A stretch of DNA of 61,929 nt from Nitrospira sp. (GCA_019636945.1 JAHBWO010000005.1:1-61929); one strand, 5' to 3'. Counted from the first letter of the stretch, positions 29,604 through 37,276 are shown. Made by a program: numbers and translations. Notes: generated by a model from the sequence alone, not told the origin.

Positions 29604-30787
29604 CGACCTCGCGCAGTTTTATACTGATCTGCACGGTCGGCATCTTTTCCTTCATCAGCTACAACATGGTGCGGATGCCGGCACTCTCCTTGTTTGCCGA
29701 ATCGCTCGGCGCGAGTCCGGAACGGATCGGGCTGATCGTGTCCGTATCCACCCTCACGGGTGTGCTGCTGAAGCTGCCATCCGGCGCCCTTTCGGATATC
29801 TATGGGCGGCGTCTGTTGCTGAAGATTGGTGTGGTAGCCTTCGGGTTGCCGCCGTTTCTTTATCCCTTCATTACGGATCTGGATGCATTGACGGCGCTCA
29901 GGTTTCTGCACGGCCTCGCGACAGCCATCTTCGCGCCAAGCGCCCTGGCGACAGTGGCAGAGCTCTACCGTGAACGGCGCGGTGCGGCGCTTGGAACTTA
30001 TACGGCCTGCACACAGTCCGGTTCTCTCTTAGGACCATTTCTTGGGGGCTATCTCATCCATGCGGCAGGGTTTTCGACGGCGTTCATCACGTCCGGCATC
30101 TTCGGCTGCATCGGTATGCTGTTGTTCTATAGCCTCCATTTGGACGTGGCAGTTCCGCAGAGGAAAGATCAGGGGATGACGGTCGTACTGTCCGAAATGT
30201 GGAAGGGATTTGCCGCCGTCGCCAAAAATCGCAAGGTGTTGATTACCAGTGTGACCGACGCCGCTAAGATGATTGCAAATGGCGCGTTGATGGCCTTTCT
30301 CCCTCTGTATGGTGTGTCTGCCGGTTTGAATCCAGGAGAGGTGGGTCTCTTGTTTACCGTGCAGGCAGGGACATCTTTCTTTTCGAAGCCAATTATGGGG
30401 CGAGTATCCGACCGGGTCGGCCGTCAGCCGCTGATCATTCTTGGCCTGTGTATTTGCGCGGGCACCTTCGTTTGTATTCCGTTCGTCTCGCTGCTCCCCA
30501 TTCTCCTCATGCTGTCTGCTGGGTTTGGGTTTGGCGAAGCCGTGGTTTCGTCATCTTCATCAGCCCTGGTTGCAGACAGTTCAGAGTTTAAGCGGCTCGG
30601 CGCCGGCATGGGGATGCAGGGGACGATCATGGATATCGGCCATGCCAGCGGCCCATTACTGGCTGGTCTGTTGATTGCGAATCTGAGTTATTCCACAGCC
30701 TTCGCCATCATTGCTGGGATACAGCTGCTGGCAGCAGGTGTATTTTGGGTGACGATAAAGAGACTGGAAGCCCTGCCATCTCGATAA
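29600..30787 (+). CDS. MFS transporter
   Basis: A 395-residue inner-membrane protein with about twelve hydrophobic helices. The MFS loop 2-3 motif appears as LPSGALSDIYGRRLLLKIG and its repeat in the second half as GRVSDRVGRQPLIILGL. The cytoplasmic middle loop is short. Family members export drugs or small metabolites; substrate unknown. Position in a riboflavin gene run makes a flavin or precursor a possibility, but known riboflavin carriers are other families. ATGA overlap with the preceding gene; next comes a 38-codon gene after 24 bp. Confidence 0.92.
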   Translation: MTTSRSFILICTVGIFSFISYNMVRMPALSLFAESLGASPERIGLIVSVSTLTGVLLKLPSGALSDIYGRRLLLKIGVVAFGLPPFLYPFITDLDALTALRFLHGLATAIFAPSALATVAELYRERRGAALGTYTACTQSGSLLGPFLGGYLIHAAGFSTAFITSGIFGCIGMLLFYSLHLDVAVPQRKDQGMTVVLSEMWKGFAAVAKNRKVLITSVTDAAKMIANGALMAFLPLYGVSAGLNPGEVGLLFTVQAGTSFFSKPIMGRVSDRVGRQPLIILGLCICAGTFVCIPFVSLLPILLMLSAGFGFGEAVVSSSSSALVADSSEFKRLGAGMGMQGTIMDIGHASGPLLAGLLIANLSYSTAFAIIAGIQLLAAGVFWVTIKRLEALPSR

Positions 30788-30811
30788 CGGCTCGGCTATA
30801 ATGGGGACATT

Positions 30812-30928
30812 ATGAAAGAAATAGCGACTGAGAATCTTGTGATCGGTGGGCTAGCCGTTGTAGGTGTGGTGGTGTTGCTTGTGTTGTTTGCCTATGTGGT
30901 GAAGAATATCATCATGAGGAAAGACTGA
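30812..30928 (+). CDS. 38-residue single-TM membrane peptide
   Basis: A small gene: ATG at 30812, TGA at 30926-30928. The product starts MKEIATENLVIGGLAVVG, continues with one very hydrophobic helix of V, L, F and A residues, and ends in a basic tail (KNIIMRKD). It would span the inner membrane once with the C-terminus inside by the positive-inside rule. GGGGA lies six bases before the ATG. Its stop overlaps the ribE start as TGATG, so ribE translation may depend on it. It looks genuine because of the SD, the overlap and the membrane-like composition, but conservation is untested. Confidence 0.7.
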   Translation: MKEIATENLVIGGLAVVGVVVLLVLFAYVVKNIIMRKD

Positions 30929-31581
30929 TGTTTACCGGTATTGTCGAGGAAATGGGCGGGATTACGGTCATGAACAAGTCGCTGTCTGGAGCCAAACTGA
31001 CGATCTTGGCTTCGACGGTGATGAGCGATCTCAAAATCGGTGACAGTGTCAGCGTAAACGGGATCTGTCTGACTGTGGTCTCGCGAAGCGAACGCGACTT
31101 TTCCGTGGAAGTTTCGCCCGAAACCCTTTCGGTCACGACGCTCGGCAGTTTTGCCGTAGGCATGCCGGTGAATCTCGAACGAGCGATGAAGCTCAATGAA
31201 CGCATCGGCGGGCATCTCGTGGCCGGCCATGTGGATGGAGTAGGGGTGATCCGGAGTCGACAGCAAGATGCCAATGCGATCGTCTTCACCATCGCCGCAC
31301 CTCCGGAGATTCTCCGTTATTGTGTCCCCAAGGGTTCCATTACCGTCGACGGTATCAGCCTTACAATCAATGCCGTGAGCGAACAGGGATTCAGCGTCGC
31401 CATTATTCCGCACACAGCGAAAGTGACAATCCTGGGCTTGAAGCAGGTGAATGATTCTGTGAATCTTGAATCCGACCTCATCGGGAAGTACGTCGAGCGT
31501 CTGCTCCAAGAGCGTAGCCAGCTTCAGAAACCGACCATCAGTATTGATACAGAGTACCTGCAGAAACGTGGGTTGATTTGA
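30928..31581 (+). CDS. ribE: Riboflavin synthase, alpha chain
   Basis: A 217-residue cytoplasmic enzyme that dismutates two lumazines to riboflavin. It has the expected N-terminal MFTGIVEE and two tandem lumazine-binding repeats (about 1-95 and 96-195), each with a G-D-S-V-x-V-N-G-I-C-L-T-like or T-V-D-G-I-S-L-T-like signature. The second has HVDGVG and GLKQVNDSVNLESDLIGKYVERLL. The ATG overlaps the stop of the 38-aa peptide. A second, diverged copy of its last 47 codons lies about 1.1 kb downstream at 32678-32818, beyond a toxin-antitoxin pair. Confidence 0.97.
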   Translation: MFTGIVEEMGGITVMNKSLSGAKLTILASTVMSDLKIGDSVSVNGICLTVVSRSERDFSVEVSPETLSVTTLGSFAVGMPVNLERAMKLNERIGGHLVAGHVDGVGVIRSRQQDANAIVFTIAAPPEILRYCVPKGSITVDGISLTINAVSEQGFSVAIIPHTAKVTILGLKQVNDSVNLESDLIGKYVERLLQERSQLQKPTISIDTEYLQKRGLI

Positions 31582-31792
31582 CTTGTAGCAGTCAGCCTTC
31601 AGCTATCGGCGTTCAGCCTAGCTCGTGATCAATATTCTAAGTGAATAGCGCTTCAGTTCCGGTGTCATCAAATCCCGTCGAATAATGGAATCAACTCTCA
31701 GGAGCTCCAGTTCTGATAGAGCGATGTCTCGATAGGGGCAACCGAAGTACTCATGAATAATCTGTCCGGATTGACAGGATGCAAGTGAACCA

Positions 31793-31817
31793 GTAGCCTG
31801 AGCTGGTCGAAGTTGAG
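31793..31817. repeat. CCTGAGC-TGTCGAAG type dispersed motif
   Basis: GCCTGAGCTGGTCGAAG just before the mntA start resembles a palindromic dispersed motif known from many bacterial genomes. Related half-sites occur at 38455-38532. Confidence 0.45.
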
Positions 31818-31822
31818 AGTTC

Positions 31823-32221
31823 ATGATGAATGACCAGGCCTTGATCCAATTCTTCAGACAGGCTATCCCTGACCTCATTGCTCTCTATCGATTCGGCTCA
31901 CAGGCAAAGGGGGGCACCCGTCCGGACAGCGACGTAGATCTCGCTGTGCTGGCAGGTAATCCGATACCGGTATTGCGTCGATTTGAACTCGCTCAGGAGT
32001 TGGCCGTTCACCTGCATCGTGATGTGGATCTCGTGGATCTTCGTGCCGTGTCTACTGTCATGCGGATGCAAGTCATCTCAACCGGAGAATGCCTGGATTC
32101 GCCGAATGGACCGGCTCGTCGAGAATTCGAAATGTATGTGTACGCTGACTATGCCAGGCTCAACGAGGAGCGCCGAGAGATTCTAGACAGGGTTCGTGCG
32201 AGCGGGGTCATCTATGGCTGA
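31823..32221 (+). CDS. mntA: MNT nucleotidyltransferase antitoxin
   Basis: A 132-residue minimal nucleotidyltransferase. The signature GSQAKGGTRPDSDVDLAVL gives the G-S-x(n)-D-x-D active site, and DVDLVDL supplies the third acidic residue. In characterised MntA-HepT pairs this protein adds AMP to a tyrosine of the HEPN toxin and silences it. Starts at ATG 31823 or 31826. The hepT start lies inside its last codons (8-nt overlap, different frame). It follows ribE by about 240 bp, on the same strand, and belongs to an accessory insertion. Confidence 0.9.
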   Translation: MMNDQALIQFFRQAIPDLIALYRFGSQAKGGTRPDSDVDLAVLAGNPIPVLRRFELAQELAVHLHRDVDLVDLRAVSTVMRMQVISTGECLDSPNGPARREFEMYVYADYARLNEERREILDRVRASGVIYG

Positions 32222-32627
32222 GGATGTCATCCTCAACAAGGCCGCAAGCATCGAACGGTGTATTCGTCGCATTGAAGAAGAATACGCGGGTACCGACCAG
32301 AATCTTGTTGGAAATCAAACCACGCAGGACGCCATTGTCTTGAATCTTCAGCGCGCGTGTGAAACCGCGATCGATCTTGCCATGTATGTGGTCAGTTACC
32401 GCAAGCTCGGTGTACCACAGGATAGCCGTGATGCGTTTGTGCTCCTACAGACTTCGGGGATTCTTCCGGCTGATCTTGCCGACCGTATGCAACGAATGGT
32501 CGGCTTCAGGAACGTGGCCGTGCATGAATATACTCGGCTCAACTTGGATGTGGTTCGAACCATCATCACCAAGCACTTGGACGACTTTCGCACCTATTCA
32601 TCGACGATCGTCAAGACGTGCGGGTAG
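32214..32627 (+). CDS. hepT: HepT-type HEPN toxin
   Basis: A 137-residue, all-helical HEPN (DUF86) protein. The RNase motif R-x4-H is present in FRNVAVHEYTRL, together with the downstream Tyr that MntA modifies in related systems. The ATG at 32214 overlaps the end of mntA by 8 nt. This toxin cleaves RNA when free. Cargo of this kind is typical of mobile or defence patches. A decayed ribE 3' end starts 50 bp after its stop. Confidence 0.9.
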   Translation: MAEDVILNKAASIERCIRRIEEEYAGTDQNLVGNQTTQDAIVLNLQRACETAIDLAMYVVSYRKLGVPQDSRDAFVLLQTSGILPADLADRMQRMVGFRNVAVHEYTRLNLDVVRTIITKHLDDFRTYSSTIVKTCG

Positions 32628-32677
32628 TGTGGCTTTGCTTTTGCTAAGACACTGGATGAAACGACTGATTGCTGTTC

Positions 32678-32818
32678 AAGTAGTTGAATGTAAATGTGAA
32701 TCTCGAATCAGACCTCATCGGCAAGTACGTTGAATGGCTACTCCAAGAACGTGGCCAGCTTCCCAAACCCACCATCAGCATCGATACAGACTACCTCCAG
32801 AAACGTGGACAGATTTAA
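32678..32818 (+). pseudogene. Truncated second copy of the ribE 3' end
   Basis: These 141 bases align without a gap to the last 141 bases of ribE (31441-31581). Translated, they give NVNLESDLIGKYVEWLLQ and then a C-terminus ending KRGQI, with a TAG where ribE has its second aligned codon. By hand, of codons 8-46 about 12 differ synonymously and 5 change the residue, a pattern of selected divergence rather than of free decay. So it is the end of a different, once-functional ribE, not a fresh duplication. Weak similarity continues perhaps 30 bases past both stops. Confidence 0.88.
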
Positions 32819-33052
32819 TTTCTAGCGGCCAACTATTAGCTCTCGGCACTTGGTTTTGTTGGGGAAGTGCCGATCTGTTAATAGCTGAGTGAACACCTTT
32901 TCGGTAGCTCCACCATCGACTATACCGATAGATGGAATCAATTCCGGGTGTCCCGGGCTAGATGAAACTTGACGGAACCAGTAGATAAGCTGAGATCATG
33001 CCATGGCGACGACATGCACCTCTGTTCTTCATCGAGGACCAGTGAGCGTCTG

Positions 33053-33081
33053 TGGTGCGCTGGATGGGATGTGAACCCATG
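33053..33081 (-). other. tRNA 3'-half-like sequence (T arm, acceptor strand, CCA)
   Basis: Read on the minus strand this is a 5-bp stem ATGGG/CCCAT around a 7-nt loop TTCACAT, then exactly seven bases CCAGCGC, a discriminator A and CCA. The geometry is that of a tRNA 3' end, but the loop has C where the invariant A58 should be and no matching 5' acceptor strand lies at tRNA distance. It may be a decayed tRNA or the tRNA part of an old integration site. Confidence 0.35.
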
Positions 33082-33092
33082 CAAGGGCGGCT

Positions 33093-33256
33093 GTTATGCC
33101 GATCCACACAGGAACTTGTGATAATTCGTCAAGCAGTCGTAATGCATTGAAAAAAGATATGTTTCTGGCGCAGTATCACAAGCCGCAGGGGTGTGTTATG
33201 CGGACCCAATTAGGCGGGTCTGAATCTTATGCAGATCAGTGCAAACATTGTTAGGC
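33093..33256 (+). other. Integron-like core sites upstream of an orphan gene
   Basis: Within this intergenic stretch are GTTATGC at 33093 and 33195 and GTTAGGC at 33250, the last fitting the GTTRRRY core of cassette recombination sites. The last is embedded in AAACATTGTTAGGC, nearly the same as the AAACATTGTTAGC found just before the first cassette of the integron remnant at 51442. No matching complementary R'' end is seen, so no complete attC can be drawn. The rest of 32819-33283 shows no gene. Confidence 0.35.
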
Positions 33257-33283
33257 TGAGAAGAAGGGCTAGTTAGTAACGCT

Positions 33284-34093
33284 ATGGCGTCAGTCGACGA
33301 GAGACTCAGGCACGTTGTGCTAAAGATTAAACGGGCCAAGGAGCATGATGCGGAGCTGCAGCAGCAATTGCATTCATTCCTGGAATGCAAACCTTATAAG
33401 GTCGGATTCAAGCACGATCAGGCGACTCGTAAGCTTATCTACTACGTTACGGCTGTCGATTCGACGCCCGACTGCCTGCCATTGATTGCTGGCGACGTCA
33501 TTCAGAATCTCATGAGCGCGCTGGATCACTTGGCTTATCAGATCGTCTGCCGAGACACGGGCGATATCCCGCCCAATCCGAACTGGATCTATTTCCCAAT
33601 CGCCGACGATCTGGAGAAGTATGAGGCCAAGAAGGTTGGAAAGATGCAAGGCGCTTCTGCAGCGACCGTTGCCGCCGTTGACGCGATCAAGCCTTACAAG
33701 GGCGGCAACGATTCGCTTTGGATGCTCTACCGTCTGAATAACATCGAAAAACACCGGTTGCTACTAACAGTGGGGTCTCAAGCTGCTGGCATCAATCTAG
33801 GTCAGCTGATGACGGGTTATCTGCGAAACACGTTTCCAGAAGGTGCCGTCAAAGCCTTTGAGTCGATGGACATCTACTTGAATCCGGCGGACAAGGGGTT
33901 CCCGCTACAACCCGGTTTTGAGCTGTACATCGGTGCTCCCGATGAGCAACCGAATCCCAAGCAGCAGTTTCGATTTGACGTAGTTGTAAACGAGCCAGGC
34001 ATCTGTGAGGGAAAGCCCTTGCGAGTCCTTACGAATGAACTCATAGTTCTTGTAGACGAGATCGTCACCACGCTCACCCCACGCCTGCGATAG
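33284..34093 (+). CDS. Orphan protein of accessory region
   Basis: A 269-residue, probably cytoplasmic protein with no export signal. It starts with a charged helix (VVLKIKRAKEHDAELQQQLH) and has a helical motif around NLMSALDHLAYQIVCRD, which recalls HEPN-like helical folds, and a later MLYRLNNIEKHRLLL. The second half is beta-rich. I do not recognise a family. There is no clear SD, and the ATG follows a GTTAGGC core site by about 27 bases, as in gene cassettes. Neighbouring debris on both sides (ribE end, zinc-ribbon end) marks this as acquired DNA. Confidence 0.7.
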   Translation: MASVDERLRHVVLKIKRAKEHDAELQQQLHSFLECKPYKVGFKHDQATRKLIYYVTAVDSTPDCLPLIAGDVIQNLMSALDHLAYQIVCRDTGDIPPNPNWIYFPIADDLEKYEAKKVGKMQGASAATVAAVDAIKPYKGGNDSLWMLYRLNNIEKHRLLLTVGSQAAGINLGQLMTGYLRNTFPEGAVKAFESMDIYLNPADKGFPLQPGFELYIGAPDEQPNPKQQFRFDVVVNEPGICEGKPLRVLTNELIVLVDEIVTTLTPRLR

Positions 34094-34108
34094 TCTTGAT
34101 GATAATTA

Positions 34109-34486
34109 GGGGTCGGGTCTTTAATAGCTACTCCTAGGATTGGACAATCCCAATCGGTAGAAAACTTCCGACCTTGGTCATATCTTCTCGAACAGGAGTG
34201 CGAGCCTCATGACGATCTCTCTCCTCAGTTGGCAGCCACGGTCTGAACCTCTCGCGCCGCCAAGCTCTTTCGGCGATTACTCGCAATGTGGTCAATGTAT
34301 GGGGTCGGGAGTCATTAAGTTCGAATTTTAGGAGTTGGCAATCCCAATCCGTAACAGACTCCCGACCTTGATCATGTCCTGTTGAACAGGGTTCCAAGTC
34401 TCTCGACGAGATCTCTCCTTAGCCAGCTGCAACGGCCTGAGCCTCTCGCGCCGCCAAACTCTTTCGGCGATTACTGGCAATGGTAC
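34109..34486. repeat. Tandem direct repeat, offset about 194 bp
   Basis: Two diverged copies (about 34109-34287 and 34301-34486) both contain GGGGTCGGG, then an AATCCCAATC block, a CGACCTTG/CGACCTTGATCAT block, and the 3' end of a zinc-ribbon gene (CTCTCGCGCCGCC). The offset is 192-194 bp along the whole length, so there was one duplication without large later indels. The second copy contains the end of the intact gene at 34419-34592. GGGGTCGGG also appears inverted at 54102-54110. Confidence 0.75.
34225..34287 (-). pseudogene. 3' remnant of the small zinc-ribbon gene
   Basis: On the minus strand this reads IASNRRKSLAAREVQTVAA and a stop, matching the C-terminus of the intact protein at 34419-34592 (IASNRRKSLAAREAQAVAA). 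The part with the four cysteines is missing. It lies downstream of the intact gene in the same orientation, as the promoter-distal copy of the tandem repeat. Confidence 0.8.
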
Positions 34487-34592
34487 GGTCGATCATGGCC
34501 CCGCAATTGATGCATTTCCAGGCGTAGAACACGATAAAGAAATCCGAGAAGCGCTCCAACGTCATCAGCCCCTGACACTTCAGACATTCCAT
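34419..34592 (-). CDS. Small zinc-ribbon protein (57 aa, copy A)
   Basis: A 57-residue protein starting MECLKCQGLMTLERFSDFF. Four cysteines in two CxxC knuckles (C3/C6 and C27/C30 in WKCINCG) should bind one zinc ion. Between them is a strongly aromatic stretch (RFSDFFIVFYAWKC), and a basic tail follows (NRRKSLAARE). AAGGAGGAATCG before the ATG makes translation convincing. A close paralogue is encoded at 59614-59784, and a 3' fragment at 34225-34287. Role unknown; the size and knuckles suggest nucleic-acid or protein binding. Confidence 0.85.
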   Translation of the reverse strand: MECLKCQGLMTLERFSDFFIVFYAWKCINCGAMIDRTIASNRRKSLAAREAQAVAAG

Positions 34593-34893
34593 CGATTCCT
34601 CCTTGGGTGGTTAGGTTCGTAACTGCTGATATATGTAAGCAAGAGCCGCGCCACATTGAGGTGAGCGCGTTTACAATGGATTAATAAATACGTAGTAATA
34701 AATACGTTTTATCGTTACAAAACTTTGACGTTTGGCAAGAGCTATCGCGTCAATGTTTTGTCCAAAGACGATCGTGAGGACGTTATGTTGAGAGCGTATT
34801 ACGAATTGTGCTTGGGCAGTATTAAGGGTCGAGCAGTCTGTAGCAGTCGGATACCTCAATAGAACGTCTTGGAGACGCGGAGAAATAGTTCTT
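34593..34893 (-). promoter_or_regulatory. Leader of zinc-ribbon gene A
   Basis: The 60 bases next to the gene (34593-34655) resemble the region before the paralogue at 59614: a TGTGGYGCGRCYCTTGCTTAC block, a CAG...AG/TTACGAAC block and AACCACC followed by the SD. Beyond it is AT-rich sequence (about 34675-34740: TTTATTACTACGTATTTATT) where a promoter would be expected. No other gene is convincing in this 300-bp stretch. Confidence 0.5.
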
Positions 34894-35133
34894 CTAAGGA
34901 TGTCGAGGTTGGAATCGCGTTAGGGCATCTTGCTCCTTCAGCAACGCCTCCAGGGGAACAGTGGTCTTCTGTTTCTTGCGTCCTCGCCGTGTCACCAGCC
35001 GATGGATCTCCATGTGCTCTAGGAGGTCGAGTGCCTTGGCCATCTTTTCATCATGATCCACCGGCACGATCACAATCTCCATTTGATTATTGTTGGGGAC
35101 GAGGATCCAATGCCGGAGGTGCAGATCAGTCAC
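34894..35133 (-). CDS. Hypothetical protein (79 aa)
   Basis: A short protein from a GTG at 35133, or from an internal Met (MEIVIVPVDHDEKMAKALDLLEHME). It is acidic then basic (RRGRKKQKT), with no signal or membrane segment. It follows the small membrane protein gene by 23 bp on the same strand, so it would be third in the acs transcript. Support is limited to reading-frame length, position and protein-like composition. Confidence 0.5.
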   Translation of the reverse strand: MTDLHLRHWILVPNNNQMEIVIVPVDHDEKMAKALDLLEHMEIHRLVTRRGRKKQKTTVPLEALLKEQDALTRFQPRHP

Positions 35134-35156
35134 CAGAAAAGAATCATCCTGTCTAT

Positions 35157-35381
35157 CTACGGCTGATTCTGAGCTGAGGATCGGTAGGTGTAGTAAAGGA
35201 TAAGGCCGGCCAGGATGGATACGAGAATCCCGAATCCCATTTGTGCGTCGAAACTCACGGGGCCAACATAGATCTTATACAGCTGTAACAGGACAATCGG
35301 CAGACCCACGGCCAGGGCGAGCGCGATCATGTGTCGCCGCTGGTAGATCGGTTCCCCTGGTTTGCGTCCACCTCGTCCCAC
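35157..35381 (-). CDS. Small two-TM membrane protein downstream of acs
   Basis: A 74-residue protein from a GTG at 35381, five bases after the acs stop, with GAGGAG eight bases upstream inside the acs end. Two hydrophobic segments (MIALALAVGLPIVLLQLYKIYV and MGFGILVSILAGLILYYTY) make a helical hairpin with a basic N-terminus (GRGGRKPGEPIYQRR). Such small proteins often accompany transporters, such as ActP beside acs, but no permease is present here. Function unknown. Confidence 0.7.
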   Translation of the reverse strand: MGRGGRKPGEPIYQRRHMIALALAVGLPIVLLQLYKIYVGPVSFDAQMGFGILVSILAGLILYYTYRSSAQNQP

Positions 35382-35386
35382 GCCTG

Positions 35387-37276
35387 TTACTCCTCAATCG
35401 TGGAGATGTCGCCGGGGTCTTGCCCTAGTTCCTTCGCTTTGAGCACGCGACGCATGATTTTTCCGGACCTGGTTTTCGGGAGCGACGACACAATGTCAAT
35501 TTCAGACGGCACACCGATCTTGCCTAATTCCTTCAAGACTTGATCCTTGATCGACTTGATCAGCGCCGGACTGTCCTGCTCTCCCTGTTTGAGGATGATG
35601 AAGGCCTTGATGGATTCGCCGACCGTCTTGTGCGGCTTGCCGATGACGGCGGCTTCCGCGACGGCGGGATGACTGACCAAGGCGCTTTCCACTTCGGCCG
35701 TACCGAGCCGATTGCCCGCGACCTTGATCACGTCATCTGCGCGACCCATGAACCACATATAGCCGTCGGCATCTTTATGACAGACATCACCGGCGGTGTA
35801 GCAATTGGGGATCGTATTCCAGTAGGTCTTATACCGCTCCGGATCCTTGTAGATCGTCCGCATCATGGAAGGCCAAGGCTTCTTGATGACGGCAAACCCC
35901 CCGGCGTTAGCTGGGAGACTGTTGCCCTCGCGATCGACGACATCGGCTTCGATCCCCAGGAATGGGCGTGTGGCTGAGCCTGGTTTGAGTGGGACGGTGG
36001 GAAGCGGGGTAATCAGAATCGCCCCCGTTTCTGTCTGCCACCAGGTATCCATGATGGGTTTGTCCCCGCCGGTCACACGGTGATACCACTCCCACGCTTC
36101 CGGATTGATGGGCTCGCCGACGCTGCCAAGGATCCTGAGTGTTGAAAGGTCAGATTTCTTTGGCCACTCTTCCCCATAGCGCATGAGCAGTCGGATGGCG
36201 GTCGGGGTTGTGTAAAAAATTGAGACGCCGTACCGTTCAATGAGGTCCCACCAGCGGCCGGGGTTCGGATAGTCAGGCTTTCCCTCCGCAGTCAGAATCG
36301 TGGCCCCATTCAGAAGAGGCCCATACACGATGTAGCTGTGGCCCGTGACCCACCCTGGATCCGCCACGCAGAAGTACACGTCATCCTCTTTCAAATCGAA
36401 TACATATTTCGTCGTCAGGTAGGTGCCGACCATGTAGCCGCCATGGACATGGACGACGCCCTTGGGTTTGCCGGTTGTTCCGGAGGTGTAGAGGATGTAG
36501 AGGGGAGCTTCTGCATCGAGTTGTTCCGCATCACAGACTGGACGTTCCTGCTTGACCCATTCGTTCCAATCGATTTCCTTTGGAGCGGAAAGCGCCGGCC
36601 CCGGCACTTGACGCCGGACGACAACCACATGGCCAACGGTGGGGCAGTGCTTGAGCGCTTCATCCACCACGGGTTTTAGGTTGATGACTTTGCCACGATC
36701 AAAACCGACATCGGCGGTGATGACGACTTTTGCCTCAGCATCGTTCACGCGACTCGCGAGGGCCGGCGCGCTGAATCCTGAGTAGACCACACTGTGAATC
36801 ACCCCGATTCGGGCACAAGCCAGCATGGCAATGACTTGTTCCGGGATTTTGGGGAGATAAATGGTGACGCGGTCACCTTTCTGTAGGCCGAGCTTCTTGA
36901 GGGCGTTTGCGCAGCGATTGACCTGTCGGTAGAGTTCGCCGTACGTAAAGATGCGTTCCTGGTCGTTTTCGCCCACCCAAATCAGTGCAACCTTATTCTT
37001 CCGCCACGTTTTAACGTGACGATCCAGACAGTTGTAGGCGATGTTGCATCGTGCATCGACGAACCATTTCGCCCAGGGATACTCCCACTCCAGGACCTTG
37101 TTCCAAGGCGCAAACCACTCTAGTTCTTTGGCGGCATTGCTCCAGAACGTCTCCGGATCCGCGATGGATTTCTTGTATTCGGTTTCGTACTCTTTGATAT
37201 AGGCTGCAGCGATCGTCTTGGCTGTCGGTTGATAGGTCCGACTTTCTTTCAGCAGAGTTTCGATCTGTTCACTCAT
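35387..37276 (-). CDS. acs: Acetyl-CoA synthetase (AMP-forming)
   Basis: A 629-residue cytoplasmic ANL-superfamily enzyme that converts acetate, ATP and CoA to acetyl-CoA. Core signatures are YTSGTTGKPKGVVH (phosphate loop), MDTWWQTETGA, YTAGDVCHKDADGY and RADDVIKVAGNRLGT. The C-terminal SGKIMRR holds the lysine that protein acetylation usually controls. The Acs N-terminus with WFVDARCNIAYNCLDRH is complete. It is followed closely by a small membrane protein gene. ATG start; monocistronic promoter expected near 37280-37400. Confidence 0.97.
   Translation of the reverse strand: MSEQIETLLKESRTYQPTAKTIAAAYIKEYETEYKKSIADPETFWSNAAKELEWFAPWNKVLEWEYPWAKWFVDARCNIAYNCLDRHVKTWRKNKVALIWVGENDQERIFTYGELYRQVNRCANALKKLGLQKGDRVTIYLPKIPEQVIAMLACARIGVIHSVVYSGFSAPALASRVNDAEAKVVITADVGFDRGKVINLKPVVDEALKHCPTVGHVVVVRRQVPGPALSAPKEIDWNEWVKQERPVCDAEQLDAEAPLYILYTSGTTGKPKGVVHVHGGYMVGTYLTTKYVFDLKEDDVYFCVADPGWVTGHSYIVYGPLLNGATILTAEGKPDYPNPGRWWDLIERYGVSIFYTTPTAIRLLMRYGEEWPKKSDLSTLRILGSVGEPINPEAWEWYHRVTGGDKPIMDTWWQTETGAILITPLPTVPLKPGSATRPFLGIEADVVDREGNSLPANAGGFAVIKKPWPSMMRTIYKDPERYKTYWNTIPNCYTAGDVCHKDADGYMWFMGRADDVIKVAGNRLGTAEVESALVSHPAVAEAAVIGKPHKTVGESIKAFIILKQGEQDSPALIKSIKDQVLKELGKIGVPSEIDIVSSLPKTRSGKIMRRVLKAKELGQDPGDISTIEE

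Noticed and set aside
30773..30802. CTGCCA-N18-TATAAT as the promoter for the 38-aa peptide and ribE
   Set aside because: The predicted transcript would begin about 3 bases before the ATG and exclude the SD, so it is not listed as a feature, only mentioned in the finding on the peptide.
31618..31878. Minus-strand frame containing IIHEYFGCPYRD, which resembles the HEPN motif
   Set aside because: The motif fits DUF86 toxins but the rest does not, it overlaps the mntA start, and there is no SD. Possibly a relic, not supported as a gene.
33053..33125. A complete tRNA gene on the minus strand
   Set aside because: The 5' acceptor strand and D arm are missing and the T loop lacks A58.
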